A DNA stretch of 40,376 nucleotides from an uncultured Acetatifactor sp. (lineage in GTDB: Bacteria > Bacillota > Clostridia > Lachnospirales > Lachnospiraceae). Under the pieces are notes generated by a model. The model saw only the letters and a list, made by a program, of their open reading frames with translations, was not told the DNA's origin and made no database searches. Of the stretch, positions 1 to 7,858 are shown piece after piece (within the stretch, counting starts at the first letter, position 1; each line of letters opens with the position of its first letter). Where the stretch lies: assembly GCA_947627535.1 (NCBI GenBank), contig CANQWM010000026.1:1-40376 (forward strand), given 5' to 3'. The position numbers were made by a program, and so were the translations under genes.

Positions 1-77
1 TGTGTACCGGCTGTTCGCTGGACTTTACCGGGGCAGGACTCGCACCTGCCTATATTTCAAGCGCCGAACTGGCGCAC
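1..77 (-). mobile_element. 5' end of a group II intron (domain I start), truncated by window edge
   Basis: On the minus strand the ATPase reading frame breaks at position 77, where the sequence starts GTGCG, the consensus 5' end of bacterial group II introns. The next bases form two stable hairpins expected of early domain I: GCGCC/GGCGC closing a short loop (about 61-75), then GGCAGG/CCTGCC closing a 7-base loop (about 31-49). The frame that was coding up to base 78 meets a TAG inside this segment. The element has the same orientation as the host gene, so splicing could restore the mRNA. Only 77 bases are visible: no reverse transcriptase ORF, domain V or 3' boundary can be seen, so the subclass cannot be told and mobility is unproven. 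Confidence 0.72.
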
Positions 78-127
78 CCCCTGTTAAAAATTTTATGTAC
101 GTCATTGATCTCCAATGCATAAGCCAT
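78..127 (-). CDS. ABC transporter ATPase, 5' exon only (16 codons), interrupted by the intron
   Basis: ATG at 127-125 abuts the TAA stop of the upstream permease (130-128). The start MAYALEINDVHKIFNRG matches the N-terminus of ATPases that pair with PF02653-type permeases, where the text normally runs on as K-F-N-x-G-T, then the Walker A region. Here the frame stops being ATPase-like after Asn-Arg-Gly, exactly where GTGCG begins. The gene would be the third of the lipoprotein-permease-ATPase operon and would energise uptake. If the intron splices, the protein could be whole; if not, the transporter lacks its motor. The rest of the gene lies outside the window. Confidence 0.7.
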
Positions 128-1072
128 TTACGCCACCCCCTTTTTTGCGTTCCTCTTCTCCTTCAGATAAGGAATCGCAAGAAAGATTGCCACAACGACG
201 GCGGAAAACAGCTTCATGTTCTCGGAAGGCATCTTCAGCCACAGCACGAACTGATACACCATATAGTAAATCACCGCGCCAAGGATCACCGCTGTGAGGG
301 TAAAGGCAAACGCAAGCTTTCTGCGGCTTGCGAACTTTCCGAACAGCACCTCGCCGATGATCACCGCCGCCAGTCCGATTACGATGGCGCCCCGGCCCAT
401 ATTGATGTCAGCCGCTCCCTGGAACTGAGCGTACATGCCGCCGCACAGCCCTACGAGGCCGTTGGAGAGCATCAGCGCCAGCACCTTGATAAAACCGGTA
501 TTGATTCCCTGCGCCCTGGCCATATTGCCGTTGCATCCGGTCGCCCGGACAGCCTGGCCCTGCTCCGTTCCAAAGTACCAGTACAGAACCGCCACCAGCA
601 CAAGCAGGAACACCGTCATCCCCAAAAAGAACAGAAGCTTTTCCCCTGCGGTGCCCTCGGTTACATAGCGGAGCGACGCCACCAGCGGATATTTGTCCAC
701 GCTGACGGGCTGGTTCGATTTTCCAAGGATCATCAGGTTCACGGAATACAGAGATATCTGCGTCAGGATACTGGCCAATATTCCCGGAATCCCCAGCAGT
801 GTGTTTAAAAGCCCCGTGGCCAGTCCTCCCAGCATCCCCGCCAGGAAAGCAGCCGGAAGGGACAAAACAGGCGAAACACCCCCGCGGATCATCATGACGG
901 CCACAGCCGCTCCCGTGGCGATGGAACCGTCCACCGTCAGGTCCGGAAAATCAAGCAGCCGGAAAGTGATGTATACTCCCAGCGCCATAATGCCCCATAT
1001 CATACCCTGGGCGATGGAGCCCGGAAAGGCTCTGAGCAGGGAAAGGGGATTCAATGTCATCAAGCAAAGCAT
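128..1072 (-). CDS. ABC transporter permease, branched-chain/TrpY-like (BPD_transp_2 family)
   Basis: Membrane permease of 314 residues with about eight hydrophobic segments. The N-terminal block GIMALGVYITFRLLDFPDL followed by T-V-D-G-S is typical of PF02653 permeases that pair with PF04392 binding proteins (TrpXYZ-type systems). An upstream in-frame GTG at 1090 exists, but AAGGAGG lies six bases before the ATG at 1072, so I chose 1072. It sits between the lipoprotein gene (ends 1109) and the ATPase exon (starts 127). The C-terminus is Lys-rich (YLKEKRNAKKG), as expected on the cytoplasmic side. The substrate cannot be read from sequence; relatives are annotated for tryptophan or other small organic solutes. 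Transcribed from the promoter at 2160-2188. Confidence 0.85.
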   Translation of the reverse strand: MLCLMTLNPLSLLRAFPGSIAQGMIWGIMALGVYITFRLLDFPDLTVDGSIATGAAVAVMMIRGGVSPVLSLPAAFLAGMLGGLATGLLNTLLGIPGILASILTQISLYSVNLMILGKSNQPVSVDKYPLVASLRYVTEGTAGEKLLFFLGMTVFLLVLVAVLYWYFGTEQGQAVRATGCNGNMARAQGINTGFIKVLALMLSNGLVGLCGGMYAQFQGAADINMGRGAIVIGLAAVIIGEVLFGKFASRRKLAFAFTLTAVILGAVIYYMVYQFVLWLKMPSENMKLFSAVVVAIFLAIPYLKEKRNAKKGVA

Positions 1073-1108
1073 CTTCCGCCTCCTTGTCACGGTGATCCGC
1101 GCCGCGCC

Positions 1109-2080
1109 TTATTCCTCGCTTACAATAGCCTCATATCCTTCCGGGATCGTGACGCCAAGCTTCTCGCAGATCTCAGGATTATACTTTTGGGTCACATTGG
1201 GTGCAAAACGCACATCCATGTTTGAAATATCCTTGCCCTCGACGAGGATCTCGTAAGCCATCTCGCCGGTAGTTCTTCCAAGCTCATAGTAATCAATGGA
1301 CAGCGTTGCGACGCCACAGCCTCCGCAGATCCCTTCCTCGCCCGCGATCACAGGCACCTTCGCGGGAACCACGATATTGTATATGGTTTCCGTCACATTG
1401 GCCAGCGTATTATCCGTGGGGATATAAAGCACATCGCACTCTCCTGCCGCCGTTGTCACAACGGACTGCACCTCGTTGGTGTCGGCAATTCCGTAGTAAC
1501 GATAGGAAACATTGTCCTCATCCAGCGCTTTGCTGAACAGTTTGATCTGATAGTCGGAATTGGGCTCCGCCGTGCAGTATAAAAGTCCTACCATCTTCAC
1601 GTCCGGGAACAGTTCCAGCAGCATGTCCTCCTGCCGGTCGATGGGCGCCAGATCGGAAGTCCCCGAAATGTTTCTGCCCGTGGAACCGGTCCAGTCCGAG
1701 ATCTCAAGCGCGGTGGCATAATCTGTGATGGAAGTTCCCAGGATGGGGATGCTGGTGGTCGCCGCCGCTGCGCTCTGCAGGGGCGTGGTCGCATTTGCAA
1801 GGATCAGGTCAACGCCGTCAGACACAAAGCCGTTGCAGATGGTTCCCGCCACATTCTGATCGTTCTGCGCGTTCTGAAGATGGAAGGTCACCTTGTCCTT
1901 TCCCAGCTTTTCCGTCAACGCATCCTGGAAGCCCCTTGTCGCCTCATCCAGAGCAGGATGCTCTACCAGCTGGCAGATACCGATCTCATAGCCCTTGTCC
2001 GCGTCCTTTCCGCCGCAGCCGCTCAGGGCAGTCGCCGTCAGTGCGGCGGCAAACAATACGCATGCAATTTTTTTCTTCAT
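1109..2080 (-). CDS. ABC transporter substrate-binding lipoprotein (PF04392 family)
   Basis: 323 residues. The N-terminus is a lipoprotein signal with lipobox L-S-G-C and the acylated Cys at about residue 22. The mature part has the periplasmic-binding fold of PF04392: the early GICQLVEHPALDEATRGF block, the VDLILANATTPLQSAAAAT block, and V-P-V-I-A-G-E-E-G-I near the hinge. This is the family of TrpX-like proteins paired with TrpYZ. GGGAGG lies seven bases before the ATG. First gene of the operon, about 70 bases downstream of the transcription start predicted from the promoter. No T-box or other leader fits in that short 5' region. The ligand is unknown. Confidence 0.87.
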   Translation of the reverse strand: MKKKIACVLFAAALTATALSGCGGKDADKGYEIGICQLVEHPALDEATRGFQDALTEKLGKDKVTFHLQNAQNDQNVAGTICNGFVSDGVDLILANATTPLQSAAAATTSIPILGTSITDYATALEISDWTGSTGRNISGTSDLAPIDRQEDMLLELFPDVKMVGLLYCTAEPNSDYQIKLFSKALDEDNVSYRYYGIADTNEVQSVVTTAAGECDVLYIPTDNTLANVTETIYNIVVPAKVPVIAGEEGICGGCGVATLSIDYYELGRTTGEMAYEILVEGKDISNMDVRFAPNVTQKYNPEICEKLGVTIPEGYEAIVSEE

Positions 2081-2159
2081 GTTTTTTCCTCCCTACTATA
2101 GTTTAAAATGCCTTTCTTGTCTGAAAGTTTTCTGCTTCCAAAATTCCGACTACTTTAAT

Positions 2160-2188
2160 ACTATACTCTATTCTTCTGCTTTCGTCAA
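2160..2188 (-). promoter_or_regulatory. Promoter of the ABC transporter operon
   Basis: Minus strand TTGACG, 17-base spacer, TATAGT. It lies about 80 bases before the lipoprotein ATG, with an A/T-rich leader between. No operator-like repeat is visible. Confidence 0.8.
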
Positions 2189-2209
2189 TGCCTGCGCCCG
2201 CCTGTACCG

Positions 2210-2875
2210 TCACACCCTCGGCACGATATGTCCGCCGTCCTTATAAATATGTCCCGCCGGAATCACGCCGCGGACACAGGACGTGGGATAAACGCTGCTG
2301 TTTTTCCCGATGACAGTGCCGGGATTTAAGACGCTGTTGCATCCTACCTCAACACAGTCCCCCAGCATTGCTCCCATCTTTTTCAGCCCTGTCTCGATGC
2401 AGCCCCCTTCGCCTTTCACCGTGACAAGGGTTTTATCGCTCTTTACGTTGGAGGTGATGGAGCCTGCTCCCATATGGGCCCGAAAACCCAGAATGCTGTC
2501 TCCTACATAATTGTAATGGGGCACCTGCACCTTATTGAACAGCACCACGTTTTTCAGCTCCGTGGAATTTCCCACCACGGCCCCTTTCCCCACAATGGCG
2601 TTTCCACGCACAAAGGCGCAGTGGCGGATCTCGGCCTCCTCATCCACGATCAGAGGACCGTTCAGACAGGCGGAAGGCGCTATCTTTGCGCTCCCTGCCA
2701 CCCAGATCTGCTCGCCTCTTTCCTCAAAGATATCCTTTGGCAGCCTTTGACCCAGCTCTACGATAAAGTCATGGATCTTCGGCAGCGCTTCCCAGGGATA
2801 TGTGATCCCTTCAAACAGCTTTGCCGCAATCGTCTCGCTCAGATCATACAATTCCGCAACTGTGATGTCTTTCAT
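2210..2875 (-). CDS. Hexapeptide-repeat (left-handed beta-helix) acyl/nucleotidyltransferase-like protein
   Basis: 221 residues. The N-terminal 60 residues are helical, followed by a left-handed beta-helix of isoleucine-patch hexapeptides (I-A-P-S-A-C-L-N-G, IRHCAFVRGNAIVGKGAVVG, CVEVGCNSVLNPGTVIGKNS) and the end motif GVIPAGHIYKDGG. It resembles the C-terminal acetyltransferase half of GlmU without the uridyltransferase half; clostridial relatives are often labelled UDP-N-acetylglucosamine pyrophosphorylase, which this length does not support. Probably a sugar acyltransferase. AGGGAGG lies six bases before the ATG at 2875; the upstream in-frame codons to 2944 overlap topB and have no better site. 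Last gene of the argH-topB operon, 22 bases after topB. Confidence 0.75.
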   Translation of the reverse strand: MKDITVAELYDLSETIAAKLFEGITYPWEALPKIHDFIVELGQRLPKDIFEERGEQIWVAGSAKIAPSACLNGPLIVDEEAEIRHCAFVRGNAIVGKGAVVGNSTELKNVVLFNKVQVPHYNYVGDSILGFRAHMGAGSITSNVKSDKTLVTVKGEGGCIETGLKKMGAMLGDCVEVGCNSVLNPGTVIGKNSSVYPTSCVRGVIPAGHIYKDGGHIVPRV

Positions 2876-2897
2876 TTCATGCCTCCCTGAAGATTGG

Positions 2898-4958
2898 TCA
2901 TTTCCCGTTTTTATAGTTTGCGGCCGCCGCCTGAAACCGATCATACAGCGCCCGCTGGTTATTCAGCTGTTTCACATACTGGGTCCTTCGTCCCACAAAG
3001 CCGGTGAGCTTATCCATATATTCCCCTGACGTGATGCTGCCGTCCGCCACCATGGTAAGTCCCTTCTCCCAGCTTGCCGTCAGCGACGGATCCAGCAGCG
3101 GCCGGATAGAACTGCCCACCACTTCATAGATCATCTCTCCCATCAGCGTGGGCGTAAGGACCTGGGTCTTTTTATTCAGCGCGAGATATTCTATATTCAC
3201 CAGCTTTTTCAGTATCTCCGCCCGGGTGGCACTGGTGCCGATTCCGCTTCCTCTGATCTGGGCGCGCAGCTCCTCATCCTCAATAAACTGCCCCGCGTTC
3301 TCCATGGTAAGGATGATGCTGCCGGAGGTGTAACGCTTTGGCGGAGAGGTCTCCCCCTCCTTGATCTCATAAGTGCCCGCCTCAAACGCATCCCCTTTTT
3401 TCAGGGACATCAGAAGCGTCAGGAAGGCTTCGTCCCCCCTGATCTCGGTTTCTTCCTGTTCCTCGCTTTTTTTCTCTTCCGTCTTTTCCCCGCCTTCCGC
3501 CTTTGCATCCGGGGAATCCGCCCTGTCGTTCCTTCCCTTCTTCGGGACATACGCCGCCTTCAGGTACCCTTCCTCCTCCAGCACCTTAAAATTTGCGAAA
3601 AAACTTTCCCTCTTCACCCGGATACAGACGGCAAATTTCCGGTAGATGGCAGGCGGGTAAAAAATGCTCAGAAACCGCCGTACAATCACCTCATAAACCT
3701 TTGCGGAGAGAGCGGACATGCTGTTAAGACTGTTCAGTCCCTGACCGGTGGGAATGATGGCATAGTGATCTGTGATCTGCCTGTCGTTGACATAGCGCGT
3801 CTTTGCGATTCCCTTATAGGATCCTGCCGCAAGGATCTCGGCCGCAAACCCGGCCGCAGGGCCGTATCCCCGCAGCCCTCCGATGTTCTTATGAATCTCC
3901 TTTGCCACCGCCGTAGACAGCACTCTCGCATCCGTCCTGGGATAGGTCACCAGCTTCCTTTCATAAAGCTCCTGGACCACGCGCAGCGTCTCGTCCGGAC
4001 TGATCTTAAAAAATCTGGAGCAGTCGTTCTGAAGCTCCGCAAGATTGTAGAGAAGGGGCGGATTTTTGCTCTCCTTCTTCCGCTCCACACGCTCTGTCAA
4101 TATCTCTCCCACCGGCTCTTCCATCAGTCTGGCGATCAGCTGCCCGGCGCTTTCTTTCTCCCGGAAACCATTCTCCCGGTACAGCTTCGGCGAGGCGTAC
4201 CACTCGGAGCCCTCCACTGCTCTCCATTCTCCCTGGATGTTCCTTCCCTGGAGAATAAAATTGCCCTGCACACGGTAAAAGGGCGTCTTCACAAAAGAAC
4301 GGATCTCCCGCTCCCGGTTCACAACAATTCCCAGCACACAGGTCATGACCCTTCCAACAGAGATCACCGCCTTGTCTCTCTTCAGATAATCCTTTACCGT
4401 CCTCCCGTATTTCAGCGTCAGCGCCCGGGAAAAATTAATCCCCATCAGGTAGTCTTCCTTTGCCCTCAGATAGGCGGCGTCGCTCAGGTGGTCATATTCC
4501 TTCAGATCCTTCGCCTCCCGAATCCCCCGAAGGATCTCCTCTTCCGTCTGGGAATCGATCCATACCCTCCTGCGCTCCTTGCCGGTAACGCCGGACATCT
4601 GTTCCACCAGCCGGTATATATACTCTCCCTCCCGCCCGGAGTCCGTACAGACATAAATGACAGACACATCCGGCCGTTTCATCAGGGAGCTTACTACGTT
4701 ATACTGCTTTTTAGAGCTTTCTATTACTTCATACTTAAATTCCTCCGGCAGAAAAGGAATCGTGTCAAAGCTCCACCTTTTATATTTTTCGTCATAGGCC
4801 TCGGGATAGCTCATGGTGACAAGATGCCCCACACACCATGTAACGACGGCGTTCCCGGACTCCAGATAGCCGTCCCGGGCAGGAGCGCTGATCTTCAGCG
4901 CGTTCGCAAATTCTCTTGCCACACTGGGCTTTTCCGCGATAAACAGACTTTTTCCCAC
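2898..4958 (-). CDS. topB: DNA topoisomerase III (type IA)
   Basis: 686 residues. Opens with the Toprim block (LFIAEKPSVAREFANAL). The active-site tyrosine is Tyr339 in LVTYPRTDARVLS, and the central GIGTSATRAEILKKL motif is present. The acidic Toprim triad reads CTDSGREGEYIYR at about 104-115, so the usual second Asp is Gly. A charged Lys/Glu-rich insert (about 455-500) precedes the last domain, and no C-terminal zinc ribbon is present. Start is GTG at 4958 with AAAGGAAAGG upstream. Relaxes or decatenates single-stranded DNA during replication and repair. It follows the EAL gene by 40 bases and precedes the hexapeptide gene by 22. Confidence 0.92.
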   Translation of the reverse strand: MGKSLFIAEKPSVAREFANALKISAPARDGYLESGNAVVTWCVGHLVTMSYPEAYDEKYKRWSFDTIPFLPEEFKYEVIESSKKQYNVVSSLMKRPDVSVIYVCTDSGREGEYIYRLVEQMSGVTGKERRRVWIDSQTEEEILRGIREAKDLKEYDHLSDAAYLRAKEDYLMGINFSRALTLKYGRTVKDYLKRDKAVISVGRVMTCVLGIVVNREREIRSFVKTPFYRVQGNFILQGRNIQGEWRAVEGSEWYASPKLYRENGFREKESAGQLIARLMEEPVGEILTERVERKKESKNPPLLYNLAELQNDCSRFFKISPDETLRVVQELYERKLVTYPRTDARVLSTAVAKEIHKNIGGLRGYGPAAGFAAEILAAGSYKGIAKTRYVNDRQITDHYAIIPTGQGLNSLNSMSALSAKVYEVIVRRFLSIFYPPAIYRKFAVCIRVKRESFFANFKVLEEEGYLKAAYVPKKGRNDRADSPDAKAEGGEKTEEKKSEEQEETEIRGDEAFLTLLMSLKKGDAFEAGTYEIKEGETSPPKRYTSGSIILTMENAGQFIEDEELRAQIRGSGIGTSATRAEILKKLVNIEYLALNKKTQVLTPTLMGEMIYEVVGSSIRPLLDPSLTASWEKGLTMVADGSITSGEYMDKLTGFVGRRTQYVKQLNNQRALYDRFQAAAANYKNGK

Positions 4959-4998
4959 AGACAGATCCTTTCCTTTGTCTTACGTTTTCAGGCTCCCC

Positions 4999-6741
4999 TC
5001 ATCGGTCTGCCTGTGCCTGCTGATTTCCGGCAAAAACCTTCTCCAGTTCCTTGGGCGGAAGCGGCCTGCCAAACAGGTATCCCTGTATCACATCGCAGCC
5101 GATGGCGTGCAGATACTTGTACTGTTGCTCTTCCTGCACACCCTCCGCAATGGATTCAAAGCCCAGTGCTTTCACCATGTTCAGGATGGATTCGGTGATC
5201 ACGCGCGTAGAGGCGTCCGTCATAACGGTATCAATAAACGATTTATCTATCTTCAGTGTGTCAATGGGCAATTTTTTCAGATAGGAAAGAGACGAAAATC
5301 CCGTTCCGAAATCGTCCAGCGAAATCCGGATCCCATACCCTCTCAGAACCTTAAGCTTTTCCGTCACGGTTCCGAAATCGTCGATCAATACGCTCTCCGT
5401 GATCTCCAACTCCACTTCTGAAGGCTTCACTTGATATCGGTCCAGAACGCCCAGCAGAAAGTTCACAAAATTTTCCTTTTTATACTGCAGCGCCGAAATA
5501 TTGATGGACATGATAAAGGGAAAACCAAACTGTCTCCGCCACTCGGCATACTGCCGTATGCTCTCCTCCACCACCCATTTCCCGATGGTGATGATGCTCC
5601 CGTTCTTTTCCGCAACGGGAATAAAGGTGCCCGGGCCGATCAGTTCACCGTCGGAATCCCGCCAGCGGACCAGCGCCTCCACGCCACGAAGCCTCCGGTT
5701 GCCCGTATAATACTGCGGCTGATAATATAGGACGAAATCCTTGTTGGCAACGGCCTCTTTCAGCCGATTTTCCAGCTCCACGGAATCCATGTAATCATTC
5801 AGGATCGGCGCGTTAAAATACTGAATACCGTTTCGTCCCGCGGATTTGACCCGAAACACCACAAGCTCCGCATAATTGATCAGCTCCAGCGCAGAGCGGG
5901 AGGCTTCCGGATACTCCGCCACGCCCACGCTGACCGTGATGGAGATGTCAAACCCGTTGCTGAGTCGAAACGGCTCCTTCAGCCGGTCCCGGATAGCGTT
6001 GTAGATATACTCTGCGGTCCGCCGTCCCGCCGGATCATAGATGGCGATACAAAACACGTCCCTGTGCAGATGGCAGGCGATCATATTGTCCTGCTGGCAC
6101 AGATCTTTCAAAAACAGGCCGAACTGCTGGACCAGCTCGTCTCCCATTACAATTCCCATGCCATCGTTGACTTTGTTAAACTCATCGATATCGATGTTCA
6201 TGATGCTGACGATGCTGTTGGATTCCTCCGCATTCCGGATGTACTCGCCCAAAAGCCGCACAAAATAATTCCGGTTATAAAGTCCCGTCAGGCTGTCATA
6301 ATACGCCATATAAAGCAGTTCGTCGTCCTTATAGCGCTGTTTCGTAATGTTCGTGATATGTATGACCTTGTCGACGGGTCTTCTGTCGCTGTCATAAAAA
6401 ACTCTGACACGGAACCGGACCCAGATCCGGCGGGTTTTCAGCTGACAGTCTGCGGCGTCCGTCTCGTTTCCGGTCTTCTCCAGATAAAGCACCCGCTGCA
6501 GCTCCGCAGCGCCGGATTCATCCACCTCGTCAAGGATTCTCTGAACATCGGCGCCGTTTCTGACGTCAAAGTCGAAAAAATCCTTCCACTGGCCCAGCGT
6601 GCAGATCCTGGTTTTATCCAGCGAAAAATAAAGGAAAGCGCCGTCGGCCGATTCACAGACCGCCTGATACATCCGCTCTTTCTCCGTCAGCTTTTGATTC
6701 ATAGCCTTCAAAAGATCCAGCTGATACTCCAGTTCACTCAT
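4999..6741 (-). CDS. PAS-GGDEF-EAL protein, likely c-di-GMP phosphodiesterase with degenerate GGDEF
   Basis: 580 residues with no membrane segments: N-terminal coiled stretch and PAS-like sensor (about 1-135), GGDEF domain (about 143-310) and EAL domain (about 320-570). GGDEF landmarks are present (YDSLTGLYNRNYF at 148-160; NIDIDEFNKVND), but the signature site reads HLHRDVF near 224-230, so cyclase activity is unlikely. The EAL domain has its catalytic set: E355-A-L in GVEALVRWR, EITES, LDDFGTGFSSLSYL, KIDKSF and the AEGVQ glutamate. Prediction: it degrades c-di-GMP, with the GGDEF half as a GTP-binding regulatory module. Second-last but one in the argH operon, with no obvious link to its biosynthetic neighbours. 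Confidence 0.9.
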   Translation of the reverse strand: MSELEYQLDLLKAMNQKLTEKERMYQAVCESADGAFLYFSLDKTRICTLGQWKDFFDFDVRNGADVQRILDEVDESGAAELQRVLYLEKTGNETDAADCQLKTRRIWVRFRVRVFYDSDRRPVDKVIHITNITKQRYKDDELLYMAYYDSLTGLYNRNYFVRLLGEYIRNAEESNSIVSIMNIDIDEFNKVNDGMGIVMGDELVQQFGLFLKDLCQQDNMIACHLHRDVFCIAIYDPAGRRTAEYIYNAIRDRLKEPFRLSNGFDISITVSVGVAEYPEASRSALELINYAELVVFRVKSAGRNGIQYFNAPILNDYMDSVELENRLKEAVANKDFVLYYQPQYYTGNRRLRGVEALVRWRDSDGELIGPGTFIPVAEKNGSIITIGKWVVEESIRQYAEWRRQFGFPFIMSINISALQYKKENFVNFLLGVLDRYQVKPSEVELEITESVLIDDFGTVTEKLKVLRGYGIRISLDDFGTGFSSLSYLKKLPIDTLKIDKSFIDTVMTDASTRVITESILNMVKALGFESIAEGVQEEQQYKYLHAIGCDVIQGYLFGRPLPPKELEKVFAGNQQAQADR

Positions 6742-6769
6742 ATCCTACCCCGTGGGATCCTATCCGCAA

Positions 6770-7858
6770 TCAATCCTTCCGTGTGATGTAACCCTGTGCT
6801 TTCAGCAGCTCGGCACAGAGAACCGCTCCTCCGGCGGCGCCTCTCACCGTGTTGTGGGAAAGTCCCACAAACTTATAATCATATATTGTATCTTCTCTGA
6901 GCCGTCCCACGCTGATTCCCATGCCGTTCTCATAATTTACATCCAGCGTAATCTGGGGTCTGTTGTCCTCCTCCAGATACTGGATAAAATGCTTCGGCGC
7001 GCTGGGCAGACCCAGTCTCTGAGGTTCGCCGCCGAACTCCCGAAGCTTTTGGATCAGCTCTTCCTTTGCAGGCTTTTTACGAAATCTGACAAACACCGCC
7101 GCGGTATGGCCGTTTAAAACAGGCACCCGGATGCACTGGCAGGTGATCACAGGACTTGTGGCGGGAACGATGACGCCGTTCTCCACTTTTCCCCAGATGC
7201 GCAGCGGCTCCTTTTCGCTCTTCTCCTCCTCGCCGCCGATATAGGGGATGATATTTCCCACCATTTCCGGCCAGTCCTTAAATGTCTTTCCCGCGCCGGA
7301 AATGGCCTGATAGGTAGTTGCCACCACCTCCGTGGGTTCAAATTCCTTCCACGCGGTAAGCACGGGGGCATAGCTCTGGATGGAACAGTTTGGCTTTACG
7401 GCAATAAAGCCGCGCTTTGTGCCGAGGCGCTTCCTCTGAAATTCGATTACATGCATATGTTCTGGATTGATCTCCGGCACCACCATGGGCACATCCGGCG
7501 TCCACCTGTGGGCGCTGTTATTGGAGACCACAGGCGTCTCCGATCTGGCGTAATCCTCCTCGATCTTCCGGATCTCTTCCTTGGTCATATCCACAGCGCT
7601 GAACACAAAGTCCACGGAAGACGCCACAGCCTCCACCTCGTTTACGTTCACCACCGTAAGCTTCTTCACCGCCTCCGGCATGGGAGTATCCATCTTCCAT
7701 CGGTCCCCCACGGCCTCCTCATAAGTTTTTCCCGCAGAACGGGGACTTGCCGCGATGGTAGTCACCTCAAACCAAGGGTGATTTTCCAGCAGAGCGATAA
7801 ATCTCTGCCCCACCATACCAGTGCCTCCTAAAATACCTACCTTTAACTTTTCACTCAT
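6770..7858 (-). CDS. asd: Aspartate-semialdehyde dehydrogenase (archaeal/fungal type)
   Basis: 362 residues. Reduces aspartyl phosphate to aspartate semialdehyde with NADPH, the branch point to lysine/diaminopimelate, threonine and methionine. Evidence: nucleotide-binding start KVGILGGTGMVGQRF; catalytic Cys158 in KPNCSIQSY; the later substrate-binding RVPVLNGHTAAVFVRF with its His. This is the class common in clostridia and archaea rather than the E. coli class. The ATG at 7858 has GGGAGG ten bases upstream; its first 8 bases overlap the end of argH, which suggests translational coupling. In-frame codons upstream are argH sequence in another frame and were left out. Confidence 0.94.
   Translation of the reverse strand: MSEKLKVGILGGTGMVGQRFIALLENHPWFEVTTIAASPRSAGKTYEEAVGDRWKMDTPMPEAVKKLTVVNVNEVEAVASSVDFVFSAVDMTKEEIRKIEEDYARSETPVVSNNSAHRWTPDVPMVVPEINPEHMHVIEFQRKRLGTKRGFIAVKPNCSIQSYAPVLTAWKEFEPTEVVATTYQAISGAGKTFKDWPEMVGNIIPYIGGEEEKSEKEPLRIWGKVENGVIVPATSPVITCQCIRVPVLNGHTAAVFVRFRKKPAKEELIQKLREFGGEPQRLGLPSAPKHFIQYLEEDNRPQITLDVNYENGMGISVGRLREDTIYDYKFVGLSHNTVRGAAGGAVLCAELLKAQGYITRKD

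Noticed and set aside
1..77. tRNA-like T-arm (GCAGG, 7-base loop, CCTGC) near the left edge
   Set aside because: The loop lacks T-T-C, there is no matching acceptor strand, D-arm or anticodon arm, and the flanking ATPase frame ends at GTGCG. A group II intron start explains the hairpins better.
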